From: Macrostomum hystrix
Taxonomy: Eukaryota; Platyhelminthes; Macrostomidae
DNA length: 64,000 nucleotides
Reading direction: 5' to 3'
NCBI GenBank assembly: GCA_950097015.1
Contig: CATNEN010000039.1
Span: 16,958,501 to 17,022,500, forward strand
Positions 1 through 13,245 of the stretch are shown piece after piece; the stretch's first letter is position 1; each line of letters starts with the position of its first letter. Made by a program: the position numbers and the translations under genes. The notes below the pieces were generated by a model. That model ran no database searches. It had not been told where the DNA came from and was given only the letters and a program-made list of their open reading frames with translations.

Positions 1-639
1 GTTTGTATCATATTTCTTTTCTTATAGCTAAAAGCAAAGTATTCCGCTTTATAAGAGAGAGAATAGAGGAGAAGGGTGAGACTGTTGAAAGGGGAGAGGG
101 GAGAGTTGAGAGGGGAGAGGGTAGAGAGGAGAGTGGAGCGACAGAGTAGAAAATTAGACTTGTTGTTGAAGAGAAAAATGTAAAGTCAAGAAAGACAAAA
201 GCGGCAGTCAATTAGGGCAACAAAAATATTAAAATGCAGGAAATTTTTATAAAACAGTTCTCAAGTTTATAGGGCCTATTCATCTCAATTGAATAGGATG
301 AGTTCGGATATCATTATAGAAGCAACAGAACACCCATCTTACTTATAAGAGGGTATAATTGAAGTCAAGAGTTTTGTGATAGGTGACAGGCAGTGTGACA
401 GGTGTCATTACCAGCCACTTGGCTTCCAAATCGGCCTTTCTATTGTCATCAACGACATCTCTAAAGCATTGATGAATGAGCTAACAGTGTTTTATCAACA
501 CAAACAAACTAATGAATTGAAAAATGACATCAGACATTATTGGATCCAATTATACATTTTAGTATAAGGCAAATAAAGAAAGCTATTGACATAATGTTTA
601 GCAACCTAAGGAAAATTCTAGAAATTGAAAAAGCTAACG
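1..639. other. No gene recognised
   Basis: Positions 60-145 are a short purine-rich GGGGAGAG-like stretch. A 63-codon open frame at 376-567 has no recognisable domain. I see nothing else I can support here. Confidence 0.5.
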
Positions 640-2244
640 AAAAATCTGCTGCACATTCAGAAAGCACAATATGAGAATCTGCAGCAGATTCAGAAAGTAC
701 AATATGAGAATCTGCAGCAAATTCAGAAAGTACAATATGAGAATCTGCGGCAGATTCAGATAGTAAAATATGAGAATCTGCGGCACATTCAGATAGTAAA
801 ATATAAATATCTGCGGCAGATTCAGATAGTAAAATATGAGAATCTGCGGCAGATTATAGACAACACAATTTGATTTTCTGCGGCAGATTCTGACAGAACA
901 ATATAAGAATCTGCAGCACATTCAGATAGTAAAATATGAGAATCTGCGGCAGATTCAGATAGTAAAATATGAGAATCTGCAGCAGATTCAGATAGTACAA
1001 TATGAGAATCTGCGGCAGATTCAGATAGTAAAATATGAGAATCTGCGGCAGATTCAGAAAGTACAATATGAGAATCTGCAGCAGATTCAGAAAGTACAAA
1101 ATGAGAATCTGCAGCAGATTCAGAAAGTACAATATGAGAATCTGCATCAGATTCAGAAAGTAAAATATGAGAATCTGCAGCAGATTCAGATAGTACAATA
1201 TGAGAATCTGCGGCAGATTCAGAAAGTACAATATGAGAATCTGCAGCAGATTCAGAAAGTACAATATGAGAATCTGCGGCAGATTCAGATAGTAAAATAT
1301 GAGAATCTGCGGCACATTCAGATAGTAAAATATAAATATCTGCGGCAGATTCAGATAGTAAAATATGAGAATCTGCGGCAGATTATAGACAACACAATTT
1401 GATTTTCTGCGGCAGATTCTGACAGAACAATATAAGAATCTGCAGCACATTCAGATAGTAAAATATGAGAATCTGCGGCAGATTCAGATAGTAAAATATG
1501 AGAATCTGCAGCAGATTCAGATAGTACAATATGAGAATCTGCGGCAGATTCAGATAGTAAAATATGAGAATCTGCGGCAGATTCAGAAAGTACAAAATGA
1601 GAATCTGCAGCAGATTCAGAAAGTACAATATGAGAATCTGCATCAGATTCAGAAAGTAAAATATGAGAATCTGCATCAGATTCAGAAAGTAAAATATGAG
1701 AATCTGCAGCAGATTCAGATAGTACAATATGAGAATCTGCGGCAGATTCAGAAAGTACAATATGAGAATCTGCAGCAGATTCAGAAAGTACAATATGAGA
1801 ATCTGCAGCAGATTCAGAAAGTACAATATGAGAATCTGCAGCAGATTCAGAAAGTACAATATGAGAATCTGCAGCAGATTCAGAAAGTACAATATGAGAA
1901 TCTGCAGCAGATTCAGAAAGTACAATATGAGAATCTGCAGCAGATTCAGAAAGTACAAAATGAGAATCTGCAGCAGATTCAGAAAGTACAATATGAGAAT
2001 CTGCGGCAGATTCAGAAAGTACAATATGAGAATCTGCAGCAGATTCAGAAAGTACAATATGAGAATCTGCAGCAGATTCAGAAAGTACAATATGAGAATC
2101 TGCAGCAGATTCAGAAAGTACAATATGAGAATCTGCAGCAGATTCAGAAAGTAGAATATGAGAATCTGCAGCAGATTCAGAAAGTACAATATGAGAATCT
2201 GCGGCACATTCAGAAAGTACAATATGAGAATCTGCGGCAGATTT
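640..2244. repeat. 33-bp minisatellite array
   Basis: About 48 copies of a 33-bp unit. Each unit contains GAATCTGCAGCAGATTC, a 17-nt palindrome with a one-base centre. The unit is a multiple of three and lacks stops in several frames, which explains the long open frames on both strands. A variant segment starting near 852 recurs near 1382, so about 16 units (some 530 bp) were duplicated as a block. Confidence 0.95.
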
Positions 2245-2865
2245 TGGGTCGCTGTTTCCGCTTGCTGTTTGTTTTCCAGACTTGTCGGCTAAAAGGTTTA
2301 GTGTTTTTTTCTGTCGTCATTAAAATCTGCTTTATCTCTAGTAGGCGGAAAGAAGTTGTTAGTTGCGCAATTCGCTGTTGATTTGAGCTGAAGAATCACC
2401 TTGAGTATATTCTTGCAAGGGACTCTTTTCCTTCCCCTTTTCGATTAACTGGGCCGAATTCAATCTTCTGCTTAACATCCCGCGATTCGATTCCCACTCA
2501 TCTACATTCTCTTGTGCTCAGGAAAAAATTTGAGCAATTGAAAATTGTTCACCATCAGTAGAGACATTGTTTGGACTGCGGTTAAACACTTGATTGAGCA
2601 GAAAATCTATAGGAATAGGCCATTTAGCATAGCTAGCCTGTCAGAAGTGATCTAAAGCTCCTCTGACAAAGCCTACTGTGGTATGACAACAAATTTGCAT
2701 TCGAGAATTAGAAACAAAGAACAATTATTTGTTGAGTGAAATGAGACGCTGTTTGCTTAATTAAAACTTCTAGAATTGATCGATTCCTGTCCTGTCCTGT
2801 TTTAGGAATTCTAGGGAAGCCAAACTTTTGTTACAGGCCGAAAAGCTGCTGATTAAACGTGTCCT
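2245..2865. other. Unique-looking DNA, no gene recognised
   Basis: Non-repetitive sequence between two arrays. No exon-like open frame with splice signals and no transposon terminus was recognised. Confidence 0.4.
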
Positions 2866-3508
2866 GACCCTCCCCTCTCATCTCTCCCCAATTTCATCTC
2901 TCCCCTGTCTCTCCTCTCCTCTGTCTCATACCCTGTCTCACCTTTCCTCTGTCTCATCTCTCCCCTGTCTCATCTCTCCCCAATTTCATCTCTCCCCTGC
3001 CTCGTCTCTCCCCTGTCTTATCTCTCCCCTGTCTCTCCTCTCCTCTGTCTCATCTCTCCCCTGTCTCACCTCTCCTCTGTCTCATCTCTCCCGTCTCACC
3101 TCTCCTCTGTCTCATCTCTATACCCTGTCTCACCTCTCCTCTGTCTCATACCCTGTCTCACCTTTCCTCTGTCTCATCTCTATGCCCTGTCTCATCTCTC
3201 CCCTGCCTCGTCTCTCCCCTGTCTTATCTCTCCCCTGTCTCTCCTCTCTTCTGTCTCATCTCTCCCCTGTCTCACCTCTCCTCTGTCTCATCTCTCCCCT
3301 GTCTCACCTCTCCTCTGTCTCATACCCTGTCTCACCTTTCATCTGTCTTATCTCTATACCCTGTCTCACCTTTCCTCTGTCTCATCTCTATACCTGTCTC
3401 ATCTCTCCCCTGCCTCATCTCTCCCCTGTCTTATCTCTCCTGCCTCACCTCTCCTCTATCTCTATACCCTGTCTCAGACTCTCAACTCTCTTCTGTCTCA
3501 TCTCTGCC
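2866..3508. repeat. CT-rich minisatellite (CTCATCTCTCCCCTGT type)
   Basis: Imperfect repeats of about 16 bp built from TCTCCCCTGTCTCATC. This is the reverse complement of the GAGATGAGACAGGGGA family at 14768-15292 and 59338-61385. The 229-codon open frame here is repeat-derived. Confidence 0.9.
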
Positions 3509-3984
3509 CAAATATGAATGAAATGAAAATATTCGCTAATAAATGTTTTCATTTCTTATTTCTCATTTTCTAACGCCCAGAACTTTTAAATGACTAGAAA
3601 GAAAGGCATTTATTCAATTCAGATTTCTATTTTTACATCGTTTAACACTTGTGCAGGCATTTCAAATCTGTATTTTGTGCTTTATTTAAAAGATGTACAC
3701 TATTCTCAGCTTTTGACTCCGCGTGCACAGATAGAAAATGTTGTACTTAAAAAATGTAATGCTAAACCAAACTATTTACAAGCTACTAAACATGCGTTTA
3801 AAACTAAAATCGCAGAATCTTTTAACAAAGCGCTGTTAATTAAAACAAAGTTTTGCTAAAAAAATATTTTTAAGCAACGAAGTGAAATGTTTTACTGGCG
3901 CAGAAAGATACACTGGAGTCTTTACTGATTCTTCCTTGGTTAAAACCTAGCCAAATAAAAAATCATTATAATAAGATTTTCAGT
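3509..3984. other. 3' flank of the ARHGAP19-like gene, no gene seen
   Basis: AT-rich sequence. An 89-codon open frame at 3590-3859 has no recognisable motif. The region would hold the 3' UTR of the minus-strand gene, but I could not identify a canonical polyadenylation signal. Confidence 0.4.
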
Positions 3985-6900
3985 CTATAGGGCTGTTTCT
4001 TGGAAATGTCGACAAGTCGCAGCGGCGGCAGCAGCGGCCGCGGCCGCGGCGGAGGCGGCCAAAAAGGCTGGTGGACTTTCGAAAATGGTCGAACAGAAGG
4101 ACGACTGGCGATATTGCATCGGCGGCGGCGACTGCGGCGGCGACACCGGAGGTTGCGGCGAAGTCGACGGCGACGATGACAACGGCGGCGAACAGGCCGA
4201 CTGGTGGCAGAAGGACTCGGCATGGTCGGTAAAGATTAGACGCGGCGATGAGACGCTGAGGAGTCGAGGCAGCGAGCGGCTGTTGGCAGCCCCATCGGAG
4301 CTGCCGCAGCCTCCGCGAGCCAGGCGGCGACGCTTGCCGCCGACCATGCCGACGGGAGTCGTCGGTGCCGGTCGCGACATCGACATTGTCTTCACCTTCG
4401 AGACTGTCGACATCTCGTCGTCTTCAGTGAGTAGCTGGTCGAAGTTTAATCTAGCCTTAATCTGCTTCTGCTGCTGCTGCTGATCGGCAATGATGTTGTC
4501 ATCGTCGGGAACAACATGCCGGCGCTGCTGCTGCTGGCAGGCGCGGTACACGCGAATGCTGGACAGTGCGCGAATGAGGCGTCTGTCGCGATTGAAAAAC
4601 CGACCGATCGGCGTGCCTCCGACTTCGGCTGGAGAAACGGCTTCGTCTGGGATCTAGATAGGTGGGAAAAGCGAAATTGGGGATTTATAATTTCACACAA
4701 TAGATATTTTTTAATTACAAATATTTCTTTAAACACCTTGTTGCATTTTAACCAGTGGCGCAATCCCGGGTGTGTCTTCGATGCTTTTAACCCCTTCCAA
4801 TTAGTTTTCACCCTTGCAACCTACAAAAAACTTCTCACATCAGATTGCGTAAGGCGCTTTCCTACTTGCACACCAGACGTTAAAATCTCACCTCTGCAAC
4901 GCCCAGTTCGTCCACGCTCATGAGCTTGGCGCAGCTTCGCATGGCGGCCCGGTGAAAGCGCTTCTGAAGAGAATGAGAAGTGGGAGAGGGCGGCGTGATT
5001 TTATGGCCCAATTAGGCATTGCTCACTCACTAAACTGAATTTTAATAGACTAAAAAGCAAGTCTTTGTTGCTCTGCTCACCCTAAATGAGGCGAACTGCT
5101 TCAGCTTGGAGGAGGAGGCGGCGCAGCTGGGAGCTTCCTGACCGACGCAGCCAACCATGCCGAGGCGTTCCATCTCGTTGAGTCGCTTCTCAAGGCGGCG
5201 CTTTTCTCGCGAGTCGGGCAGTCGACGAATGTGGGCGCACAACGACTGCAGCTGGTGCCGGCTGTAAGCCGAAGCCGGCTGGTATAGTCGCGGCTCGGAA
5301 AATCGAACATTCGTGTCAACGACTGTCTCGGCGTTATCGTCGTCGTTGACGGCGGCGTCAGCGAACAGGACAGCGGCGGGAGTGTACGCTGCAGTTGAAC
5401 TCGACGACGACTCCAAGGTCCCGCCAGCCGGGGAGGGTGAAACGTCAGAGGTTGTCACGGAAGACCGGCGGTTCGGTGTGACTTCTTGGTGGTGCTGCTG
5501 CTGCCTGCCTGTGTTGCGAAGAACATCTTCGCCTAGGGATCTGGGAATCTGTTGAGAGTAAAAAAGTGGGCAGTGTAAATTTTTTTACTGAGACTCACAC
5601 TTGCACTTTCAAAGCTCGAATGTACTATTATCAGAGTTCACGAGCACTAAAACCTATGTTAGTGCGCATGTACTTTAATTTAAGTGCGCATGTACTTTAA
5701 TTTGAGTTCGCATGTATTTGAGTTCAAATCAACAGGTCTTCTATACAGCTAAATAACTCACCTCGTCCAAGTGGCAGCAGTTGCTGATTAGGAAGGTAGC
5801 AGCAAGATTCAGGTCGTCAATCTGTTGCCGCTGAGCCGGCGAAGCCAATTCGGACTGCAGACCGGGCTGAAAAACGAAATTATGAAACATATGTTTAGAA
5901 ACTAAGGCCAATCATTAGCAATCTCTGAAAATATTGTTACTGGGGCGTGGGTCACTCACCAGCATATCCAACTGTGGCGAGCCGAACAGTACAGGCCCGA
6001 ACACGGTGCCGAGATTGTCGGCGCCCATGCGGCTGATGGCGCTGGCGGTGGCAACCAGATTCAGCAGGCGCAGCAGCCGACGCAGTAGGGTCAGGCAGCG
6101 CTCGGACAGCAGCTGGGCAAACAGTCGGAGGGCTTTCAGCTGACGACTGCGGGCTAGTTGACAGCGGAGCTGAGCGTCAGAGTCTAGCTGCTGCTGCTGC
6201 TGCTGCTCGGCAGGTGAGGCGGTATCTGGAGAATCAGGTGGGCAAGATTTTTTGTGTAAGATTTATGCAATTAGGTAAGTGAGATTCAATTTTTTTTTCG
6301 ATTCTGGGCCAGCAGACTGGACGGACGCCACACCCACCCTTAATTACCCCCCTGGTACCCATTTAACAGCTGGGTGAACTCCGGAATCGAACCCCCGACC
6401 TTCAAGTCGCGAGTTCGACGCTCTAACTACTTATAGGCAACAACTCCCGCTTCTAAGAAACTCAAGAATGAGCTCAGAATAGAAAATAGGAACTCACCAA
6501 CAATGGCCAGCAGGATCTCGGTCAGTTTGCCACCAATCATTGGCTCGGTCATGTCGCGAATGGCCAGCTTCAGGACGTTGGCCACATCGTGCACAGAGTA
6601 GGGTGATAAATCCACAAGATCAGCAGGGCGGCCTGGCTGCATTAGCTGATGCCTCAGGTCGCGCTGTCTGGCACAGTTGCCAGTTTTGCGAAATATGCCC
6701 TCAGTCTGGTAGCCTGCGGGTTTCCAAGTCGATAATAATCATAAAAATTCAGTCAGTCAGTCAGCAGATTTAGGGAGAAAATAACAGCTGTCCATTTTTT
6801 ATCATCCGATCCTCAAACAGCTCATTTCAAATAATTCACTCACGTTGGTTATCAGCTAGAAAGTCAATCAGCTGGCTGATGCGGTCCACAAATGTCGGAC

Positions 6901-8118
6901 AATTGACGCTTCCAGGCAGTGTTGTTTGCTCATCCGCGGCGTTGGTTGCCATGAGAACAGACGGAGAGCGAGGCAGACAGCTCTTGGATCGTTTGCCTGC
7001 AACAGATGGGCAATATATATATGATTGACACATATACAACTATGCAGGTATGTCATAAAAATATATAGGGAACTGTAGGATTGGGAGAGCATCCGTTTTT
7101 ATCCCTGACCCTGGCCTGGAGTTCGAGAAAGTCTTAGTTCTTATGGATTGAGGTGTATGGCAGACGAGGCAGCTGAAATTTTTCTTCCCAATGTTTTATT
7201 GTTGAATCCCCTCCCCATATTATAGGGGATAAAACTCTACAAGGGGTGCGGGTGCCTTTGGAGTGTCGTGTTTTTCAACAAGGCACTCCATTTAGCTAAT
7301 AATGCAGCACGTGTATACATTTAAAACTGATCCTATATGTCCCACTTCCCAAAAGCAGCTGGACTCCCCTTTGAAGCAAACTGTGTGACCTATGTATAGG
7401 TGAAGTTGTTGTGAAAAACTTCAGATTTTTCGCTGAATATTTAACTTCGACCGCACAGTTTTATCAATAGCTAGACAAACAAGAGCTAGCTACGTTTCTA
7501 ACTCACATCGCGACTATGAAATTGCTTATGAGCATATGCTCAAGCTGCCCAGAGCATAGTAACGAAACATGTTAACAACTAAAATGAAACTATGGCAAAC
7601 AGAGACTCTATTTTTTCTTATGCTGTGATCAATCAAAGTTATCAAATAGATTGCTTTGCGGACCGGGGCGACAGATGAGGTCGAGGGGTGAAAAAAGGTG
7701 AGAAGGAAGAGACACTCTTAAGAAGTTTTTCTCTCAAGAAAGTCTGAAAATTAAAATTTTCTTTCTACTTACATTTGCTCCTAGTGGAAGCGCTGGACAT
7801 TGCTAGCACAGGCACCGGAAGGCGAAGACCCCGACGCTGTCTTAGCTGCTGCTGCTTCTGAGCCCGCCTGCGAGGCTGCGGCGAATCAAACGCAGAGTCC
7901 TCGTCAAAGATTGGCAGTTCAACTAGGAAGGCCAGCTGCACGCGGACCAGATCACGAAACTGCTCCGGCTGGCGACGCTTGAAGCAGCGAATGGCACTGA
8001 CGATGGCGCTGTCGGCTAGCTGACTGTCTGGCTCGAGGACGGCGTCTAGGCGGGCGCAGTAGGACAGGATGCCGGCCTGTTGAGTTGTGGCGAACATCGT
8101 TGGCGTCTGCTGTGCCAT
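3985..8118 (-). CDS. ARHGAP19: Rho GTPase-activating protein 19-like (8 exons)
   Basis: The protein should switch off Rho GTPases by stimulating GTP hydrolysis; vertebrate ARHGAP19 acts on RhoA in dividing cells. Exons on the minus strand: 8118-7773, 6996-6844, 6713-6498, 6225-5960, 5866-5762, 5548-5081, 4963-4892, 4653-3985. All have GT-AG borders and phases that join into 764 codons plus stop. The N-terminal block with RQPEQFRDLV and LVELP resembles the ARHGAP19 start. The RhoGAP domain spans about 150-360, with arginine finger R175 in EGIFRKTG and the conserved MGADNLGTVFGPVLF block at 305-319. Exon 6 holds HIRRLPDSREKRRL, like the HVHDMPES region of human ARHGAP19; exon 7 holds RSCAKL. 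The protein is longer than human (494 aa) because of low-complexity insertions: Q runs in exons 4 and 8 and an alanine run near the C terminus. The ATG at 8118 is the first in frame; a 5' UTR exon upstream is possible. The family call is firm; exact orthology is inferred. Confidence 0.87.
6290..6432 (-). mobile_element. tRNA-derived SINE in ARHGAP19 intron 3
   Basis: Read on the minus strand, a tRNA-like head carries a partial A box (TAGTTAGAGCG) and an exact B box (GGTTCGATTCC). About 80 bp of unrelated body follows, then a short A-run tail (T9 on the plus strand at about 6289-6297). No clear target duplication was seen. It lies wholly inside an intron, in the same orientation as the gene. 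Confidence 0.75.
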
Positions 8119-10536
8119 AGGATAGGCTGCTGAGCTAATTGTCCTTATCAGTGCTTCTAAATGTCAGAAATAAAAATAGCTTGATTAAAATATTGCGAGC
8201 AGTGGTGCTTTATTATTGTTTATTATGCGCTAACGCTTAATGGAGTCTTGGTCGTATTCCTGCCCCTCTTAATATAGTCTGGGGGAGGAAGGAGGTTGAC
8301 AAAGTGCGAAATGAACAAACGGAGGGGGAAGGCGCCCAGGCCTTGGTTGGTCCTTGGGCCAGTTTGGGGTGGTGGGCCTGGGGCCTTCTGTCTGTCCTGC
8401 GCGAGGCGCTAAAATTAGAGCGGGTGAAAGAACAGAGTGGGGTGTAAAATGTGCAAAGTTTTCGACTCAGCCTCTCTCATTGGCTGCGCTATTTTGTGCC
8501 TTGCTGTCCAATGGAATTCTGTTGAGAAAAAGTCTGCAAAAGTCTGAAAGTAAAAAAAACTGAATTCCAAGGGCAACATTTAGATTTCAGCACTTTATTG
8601 TGAATGTGCTAATTTTATATTAACGGAGTTGAATTTTAACAGAAATGGACTGAATAACACATTTTAATAAATGTGCAATGATAAGTGATGACAATTTGTC
8701 ACTAAAATTCCATGTTCGGTGTGAACACAAATTGTACATCAAGTGTGACCGTTAAAAGGAAAGCTAAACCGTATTTTACTGTAACATTATGTGGATTGTG
8801 GAAATATTTTATGCTTAATGCTTAGTAGCTACGTTTCATTAAAGTACACGAAAGGATTGCACCAGGAAGTAGGGGCTGTAGCCTATAGTGCTTAGAGCGA
8901 ATTGAATTGGTAATGCTATGCTTTTTATCAGTCAGCAGAATCTATAACGCTCTCTATTGATTTCAGGTATATTTCCATGTTAGATAAGCAATAAGCATCA
9001 TCATAGGTCTGTGTTCAATCAGACTTAATTTGCAGAATTAAAAGGGTCAACAATTTTTCCTAGTCAAGTCAAGTCACGATTCTTATTGAAGGCAAAGTCA
9101 GCTGTTATACTATACCAATCGAGCCCACATCTATGATACTCTGTATCTGTATGTGGGTTTTACCTGTCTCCAGGTGCCAGACACTGACCGCTTGGAGATT
9201 GGAAGCATCAATGCTTGGGCCATGGTCATCTGGTCTATCATATTTAGTGGCTAAAATAGAGCAATAATATATCGGCACGTTGGATCAACACCTCGCACGG
9301 ATGACTGACAATGATGACGCTGCTATATAATCAGCGGTGCCACCGAATATCATTATGGTTAGATGGAGAAGCTGATGATGCAATCAGAATGGGCATTCGG
9401 TTGCGATGGACCCCAGCTCAGACTCGCCTTCTTGACTTATAGACAGGTTGTCATCGAAGCCATATAGTCCTTTACTGTGTATAGATTACACAGTGCCTTC
9501 CGCAATGCCCCGCATCCATGATGGTCTCAGAATCTCATTGCAGCTGCCCGCCTTAGTTTGGGCCTCATCAATGACTTAGCGAGGACATTGCGCCTGTCAT
9601 AGATTTATACTATTGGCCCCTAGAAACTAGTTATGATATCGAGCTCTCTATATGACGACATATTAGTTGCGTCAATGTGTAATCAACCTTATATTTTAAT
9701 GAGCTAGAAATATAAATAATGTTTACACTAAAAGTCCTTTCAAATATTATAATACAGCATAGGATTGTTAGATATAGGTATGAAACATGTTAAAAAAGCT
9801 CAATTTAATTAGTAACTCTAACAGGTGACGTGTCAGAAGTCGTATTATTCTATATAAGTATAACATAAGTGTTAAATCCATTGTTAATTTCTATTTCTTT
9901 AAGCCAATAATATGCTAATAATAGTATCAGTGTGCAAAGTTAACCAGCTCTATTGTTTGTTAATTCGCGTGCGGACTTTCCTGAGGCCTATAAGGAAATT
10001 CGATGCAATGTCCATCACAGCAGGAGCCACACCCCACGGTCGGTTCTCTTGTGCGCGAGGAGGGATTTCAAAATCAAATTGTTTATTTCTTGAATTAGAA
10101 TATTATAAGACGTAGTGTTCATTGTATACAGTATGTTATCGTATAGTCTTGACACTTTAATCTCATTTGTTTATTCCATACCTGCAGCTTGTGTATAATG
10201 TATAGGTTAATTAATCTAATAAGGCCTCACGTGTCAGCACAGGTGTCGGACAATTAAGGAAGCCGCATGCATGTCCCATAAGTATCTTAAATTAAACTTT
10301 GACACTGCCACTGCCATTGGTTGATGCATTGTGTTAGCAAAACAAGGAACAGTGTGGACCCACCTGGGCCACAGCAGCGGCGGCATGTGCCCTTTGATGT
10401 GTGACGGTGTTTCTTGTAATATTTAATTATCCTATTATGTACATGCAAATAAAATTATTGCATTTACATGTATACTCTACAAATTTAAAGACCGGAAATG
10501 GAAAACAATTAATAAATAATCAAACTAAGGAACCTT
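8119..10536. other. Intergenic, no gene recognised
   Basis: About 2.4 kb upstream of the ARHGAP19-like start; its promoter and any 5' UTR exon should lie here on the minus strand. Positions 9060-9600 have a more GC-balanced composition and may be a decayed transposon, but no frame long enough to classify survives. Confidence 0.4.
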
Positions 10537-11369
10537 CAAGTTAACGAATTATCAAGTTAACGAACTATCAAGTTAACGAACTATCAAGTTAACGAACTAT
10601 CAAGTTAACGAACTATCAAGTTAACGAACTATCAAGTTAACGAACTATCAAGTTAACGAACTATCAAGTTAACGAACTATCAAGTTAACGAACTATCAAG
10701 TTAACGAACTATCAAGTTAACGAACTATCAAGTTAACGAACTATCAAGTTAACGAACTATCAAGTTAACGAACTATCAAGTTAACGAACTATCAAGTTAA
10801 CGAACTATCAAGTTAACGAACTATCAAGTTAACGAACTATCAAGTTAACGAACTATCAAGTTAACGAACTATCAAGTTAACGAACTATCAAGTTAACGAA
10901 CTATCAAGTTAACGAACTATCAAGTTAACGAACTATCAAGTTAACGAACTATCAAGTTAACGAACTATCAAGTTAACGAACTATCAAGTTAACGAACTAT
11001 CAAGTTAACGAACTATCAAGTTAACGAACTATCAAGTTAACGAACTATCAAGTTAACGAACTATCAAGTTAACGAACTATCAAGTTAACGAACTATCAAG
11101 TTAACGAACTATCAAGTTAACGAACTATCAAGTTAACGAACTATCAAGTTAACGAACTATCAAGTTAACGAACTATCAAGTTAACGAACTATCAAGTTAA
11201 CGAACTATCAAGTTAACGAACTATCAAGTTAACGAACTATCAAGTTAACGAACTATCAAGTTAACGAACTATCAAGTTAACGAACTATCAAGTTAACGAA
11301 CTATCAAGTTAACGAACTATCAAGTTAACGAACTATCAAGTTAACGAACTATCAAGTTAACGAACTATC
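10537..11369. repeat. 16-bp satellite, about 52 near-identical copies
   Basis: The unit CAAGTTAACGAACTAT is repeated with almost no variation; only the first unit differs (GAATTAT), and the end degenerates to CGAACTATCG. Each unit contains the palindrome GTTAAC. The homogeneity points to recent expansion or ongoing homogenisation. Confidence 0.97.
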
Positions 11370-11949
11370 GAACTATCGAGCAGTGAGCACTCTTTTGTTT
11401 GATATTCCAGTTTGACCGATCGATCTCTAGCTTGATGTTGCCCAGTTACCTAAAAATGAATTCATAGCCAGGTGCATATAGGTCAAAGTATAATTATGAG
11501 TTTTACAACACACTACAAGACAAGACAATGCATGGGTAATGGACATGGGGTGCTGTCTTGTCCAAGTGTCAACATGGAGCACAGACCTGTACATTGCTCA
11601 AATCTCAAAAAGTGGCAACTCGAAAGTCAAAACCTGCTAAATGATAGGTATTCCACCATTATAGAGCCTAGGATTGTTACACGTCTAACAGTCATCAATC
11701 AACCTGATTTCGTCTTTGTAATCCATGCACAAAGTAGAGACAATGGCTCAAAGCAATATGATCATGCCTTATTTGTAGAGAACGAAATGTGATTTCATAT
11801 TTTACTTTCAACTGGCTCTACTCGTTCTGAACCATGGGACACATTTAGTTTAACGTTGTACCGCAATGGCTATTATAGGATGAGGATAAAATAAGGATAA
11901 TTTTAGGAATGGATTGTGGACAGGATTACAACAGAATCATAGATAAGAT
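11370..11949. other. Spacer between arrays, no gene recognised
   Basis: An open frame of 106 codons at 11472-11792 shows no domain I recognise and no supporting context. Confidence 0.4.
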
Positions 11950-13038
11950 CTCTCCCGTCACATCTCTCCCCTCTATCGTCACCCCTGTATTATCTCTCCC
12001 CAGTCTCATCTCTCCCCTGTATTATCTCTCTCCAGTCTCATCTCTCCCCTGTAGTATCTCTCCCCAGTCTCATCTCTCCCCTGTATTATCTCTCCCCAGT
12101 CTCATCTCTCCCCTGTATTATCTCTCTCCAGTCTCATCTCTCCCCTGTATTATCTCTCTCCAGTCTCATCTCTCCCCTGTAGTATCTCTCCCCTGTAGTA
12201 TCTCTCCCCAGTCTCATCTCTCCCCTGTATTATCTCTCTCCAGTCTCATCTCTCCCCTGTAGTATCTCTCCCCTGTAGTATCTCTCCCCAGTCTCATCTC
12301 TCTCCTGTATTATCTCTCTCCAGTCTCATCTCTCCCCTGTATTATCTCTCCCCAGTCTCATCTCTCCCCTGTATTATCTCTCCCCAGTCTCATCTCTCCC
12401 CTGTAGTATCTCTCCCCAGTCTCATCTCTCCCCTGTATTATCTCTCCCCAGTCTCATCTCTCCCCTGTATTATCTCTCTCCAGTCTCATCTCTCCCCTGT
12501 ATTATCTCTCTCCAGTCTCATCTCTCCCCTGTAGTATCTCTCCCCTGTAGTATCTCTCCCCAGTCTCATCTCTCCCCTGTATTATCTCTCTCCAGTCTCA
12601 TCTCTCCCCTGTAGTATCTCTCCCCTGTAGTATCTCTCCCCAGTCTCATCTCTCCCCTGTATTATCTCTCTCCAGTCTCATCTCTCCCCTGTAGTATCTC
12701 TCCCCTGTAGTATCTCTCCCCAGTCTCATCTCTCCCCTGTATTATCTCTCCCCAGTCTCATCTCTCCCCTGTAGTATCTCTCCCCAGTCTCATCTCTCCC
12801 CTGTATTATCTCTCCCCAGTCTCATCTCTCCCTGTATTATCTCTCTCCAGTCTCATCTCTCCCCTGTATTATCTCTCTCCAGTCTCATCTCTCCCCTGTA
12901 TTATCTCTCTCCAGTCTCATCTCTCCCCTGTATTATCTCTCTCCAGTCTCATCTCTCCCCTGTATTATCTCTCTCCAGTCTCATCTCTCCCCTGTAGTAT
13001 CTCTCCCCAGTCTCATCTCTCTCCAGTGTCATCTCTCC
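11950..13038. repeat. CT-rich minisatellite, 16/32-bp units
   Basis: Alternating 16-mers of the type TCTCTCCCCTGTATTA and TCTCTCCCCAGTCTCA form 32-bp dimers. It belongs to the same family as the arrays at 2866-3508, 14768-15292 and 59338-61385. Confidence 0.93.
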
Positions 13039-13054
13039 TTGTGGAAAAGATTGC

Positions 13055-13245
13055 ATGATTGTGGACAAGATAAGGACAGGATTTTGACAAGATTTAAGAC
13101 AGGGTTGTGGACTAGATTAGGGTAGGGTTGTAGATCAGATAAGATAAGGACAGGATTTTGACAAGATTTAAGACAGGGTTGTGGACTAGATTAGGGTAGG
13201 GTTGTAGATAAGATGAGGACAGGATTGTGGACAAGATGTTGGATT
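13055..13245. repeat. Two-copy 75-bp tandem duplication
   Basis: The segment beginning GGACAGGATTTTGACAAG at about 13073 recurs at about 13148. A shorter, degenerate GTGGACAAGAT motif flanks both sides. Confidence 0.8.

Noticed and set aside
10537..11369. CRISPR-like array
   Set aside because: Units are directly adjacent with no unique spacers, and the context is a metazoan nuclear genome.
11472..11792. 106-codon ORF as a small gene
   Set aside because: No recognisable domain, no codon-use or splice support, and it lies between two satellites.
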